From Defluviitaleaceae bacterium (GTDB lineage Bacteria > Bacillota > Clostridia > Lachnospirales > WRAX01), in the NCBI GenBank assembly GCA_009781815.1, contig WQVB01000014.1:1-13393 (forward strand): a DNA stretch of 13,393 bases, in the 5' to 3' direction. The translations under genes were made by a program, and so were the position numbers. This document shows, piece by piece, positions 12,719 through 13,393 of this stretch. Numbering within the stretch: position 1 is the first letter of the stretch; each line of letters opens with the position of its first letter. The notes under the pieces were generated by a model. It made no database searches. It worked only from the letters and a program-made list of their open reading frames with translations, and had not been told where the DNA came from.

Positions 12719-13393
12719 TTATTGTAGCTCTTCTTCTATGCGTAGCAGTTGGTTATATTTTGCAACCCTATCAGAGCGGGCTGGGGCACCTGCTTTTATT
12801 TGAGCTGCATTTACAGCCACGGCTATATCGGCTATAATGCTGTCTTCCGTCTCTGCTGAGCGGTGGGATATGACGGACGTCATTTTGTTGCGGTGAGCCA
12901 TCTCGATAGCTTCAAAGGTTTCCGTTAGTGTACCTATTTGGTTTACCTTTATCAAGATGGAGTTAGCAACGCCCATTTCTATGCCCTTTGTAAGCTTTTC
13001 CGTGTTGGTTACAAAAAGGTCATCCCCCACCAGCTGGATTTTACCTCCCAAGCGGCGGGTGAGGAGCTGCCAGCCCTCCCAATCGTTTTCGTCAAGGCCG
13101 TCTTCAATAGAGCATATGGGGTATTTGTTGCACAAATCTTCCCAAAATTGCACAAGCTCCTCCGCCGTGCGGGTTACCGCCTCGCCTTTCATTTTAGACT
13201 CACCCTCAAAGTGATATTTGCCATCTTTATAAAGCTCAGACGCACCAGCATCTAGGGCAAGTTTAATGTCTTTGCCAGCTTCATAGCCGCTTATTTTGAT
13301 AGCCTCTAAAATCAAATCTAAAGCATCATCCGCCGTGGCAAGGTCAGGTGCGAAGCCGCCCTCATCCCCGAGGCCAGTCGACAGCCCTTTTGA
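12719..13393 (-). CDS. eno: Enolase, C-terminal part (5' end outside window)
   Basis: Interconverts 2-phosphoglycerate and phosphoenolpyruvate in glycolysis. The visible 224 residues run off the right edge; the family is about 430 aa, so roughly the second half is present. Seen in order: GDEGGFAP with the catalytic Glu, LALDAGASE (first Mg2+ Asp), SIEDGLDE (second Mg2+ ligand Glu), GDDLFVTN (third ligand Asp), ILIKVNQIGT with the catalytic Lys, SHRSAETED (substrate loop), and the C-terminal KAGAPARSDRVAKYNQLLRIEEEL. All expected active-site residues are intact. The frame is open to base 13393, so the internal ATG at 13315 is not the start. The gene converges on the + strand genes and shares their terminator. 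Confidence 0.97.
   Translation of the reverse strand, partial: SKGLSTGLGDEGGFAPDLATADDALDLILEAIKISGYEAGKDIKLALDAGASELYKDGKYHFEGESKMKGEAVTRTAEELVQFWEDLCNKYPICSIEDGLDENDWEGWQLLTRRLGGKIQLVGDDLFVTNTEKLTKGIEMGVANSILIKVNQIGTLTETFEAIEMAHRNKMTSVISHRSAETEDSIIADIAVAVNAAQIKAGAPARSDRVAKYNQLLRIEEELQ

Noticed and set aside
12938..13255. + strand frames over the enolase gene
   Set aside because: They are antisense shadows of a well-conserved enolase coding sequence.

Overview
The window reads as a chromosomal segment of a Bacillota bacterium, most likely of class Clostridia. Supporting points are the uvrB/uvrA pairing, the Firmicutes-type dCTP deaminase, valS followed by folC, strong AGGAGG-type ribosome binding sites, moderate G+C with AT-rich islands, and a membrane-anchored TPR gene behind folC. 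This placement is from memory of gene order and protein style; no search was run. All complete genes lie on the + strand. Only the partial enolase gene at the right edge is on the - strand.

Layout: (1) 1-4885 holds the end of uvrB, a type II restriction-modification pair (C5-cytosine methyltransferase and HNH endonuclease), then complete uvrA. The two nucleotide-excision-repair genes are split by the R-M pair, and the gaps (16 nt, a 28-nt overlap, 19 nt) suggest one transcript. (2) 4886-5503 is a repeat-rich island with a perfect 32-bp inverted repeat, ~21-nt tandem units, a small GIY-YIG nuclease gene broken by one extra A in an A6 run, and another repeat copy behind it. (3) 5504-8680 is dcd-valS, tightly coupled. 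(4) 8681-9287 is a 607-nt gene-free gap filled with nested palindromes of a related family. (5) 9324-12155 is folC, a 53-codon unknown gene and a membrane TPR gene, each overlapping the next. (6) 12153-12279 is a ~127-bp fold-back element whose left end supplies the TPR gene's stop codon. (7) 12307-12669 is a small membrane protein of the DUF4870/Tic20-like type, then a bidirectional terminator, then convergent enolase (eno).

Functionally most genes are housekeeping: excision repair (UvrA/UvrB), pyrimidine deoxynucleotide supply (Dcd), valyl-tRNA charging (ValS), folate polyglutamylation (FolC) and glycolysis (Eno). The accessory content is the R-M insertion, the GIY-YIG/repeat cassette, the valS-folC repeats and the fold-back element. 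The most notable signals are (a) the R-M pair inside what should be a DNA-damage-responsive uvrBA operon and (b) the palindromic repeat family. Two variants of its hairpin arm, one flanking the GIY-YIG gene, keep the same loop and differ by compensating base pairs. I see no tRNA, rRNA, CRISPR array, T-box or recognised riboswitch.
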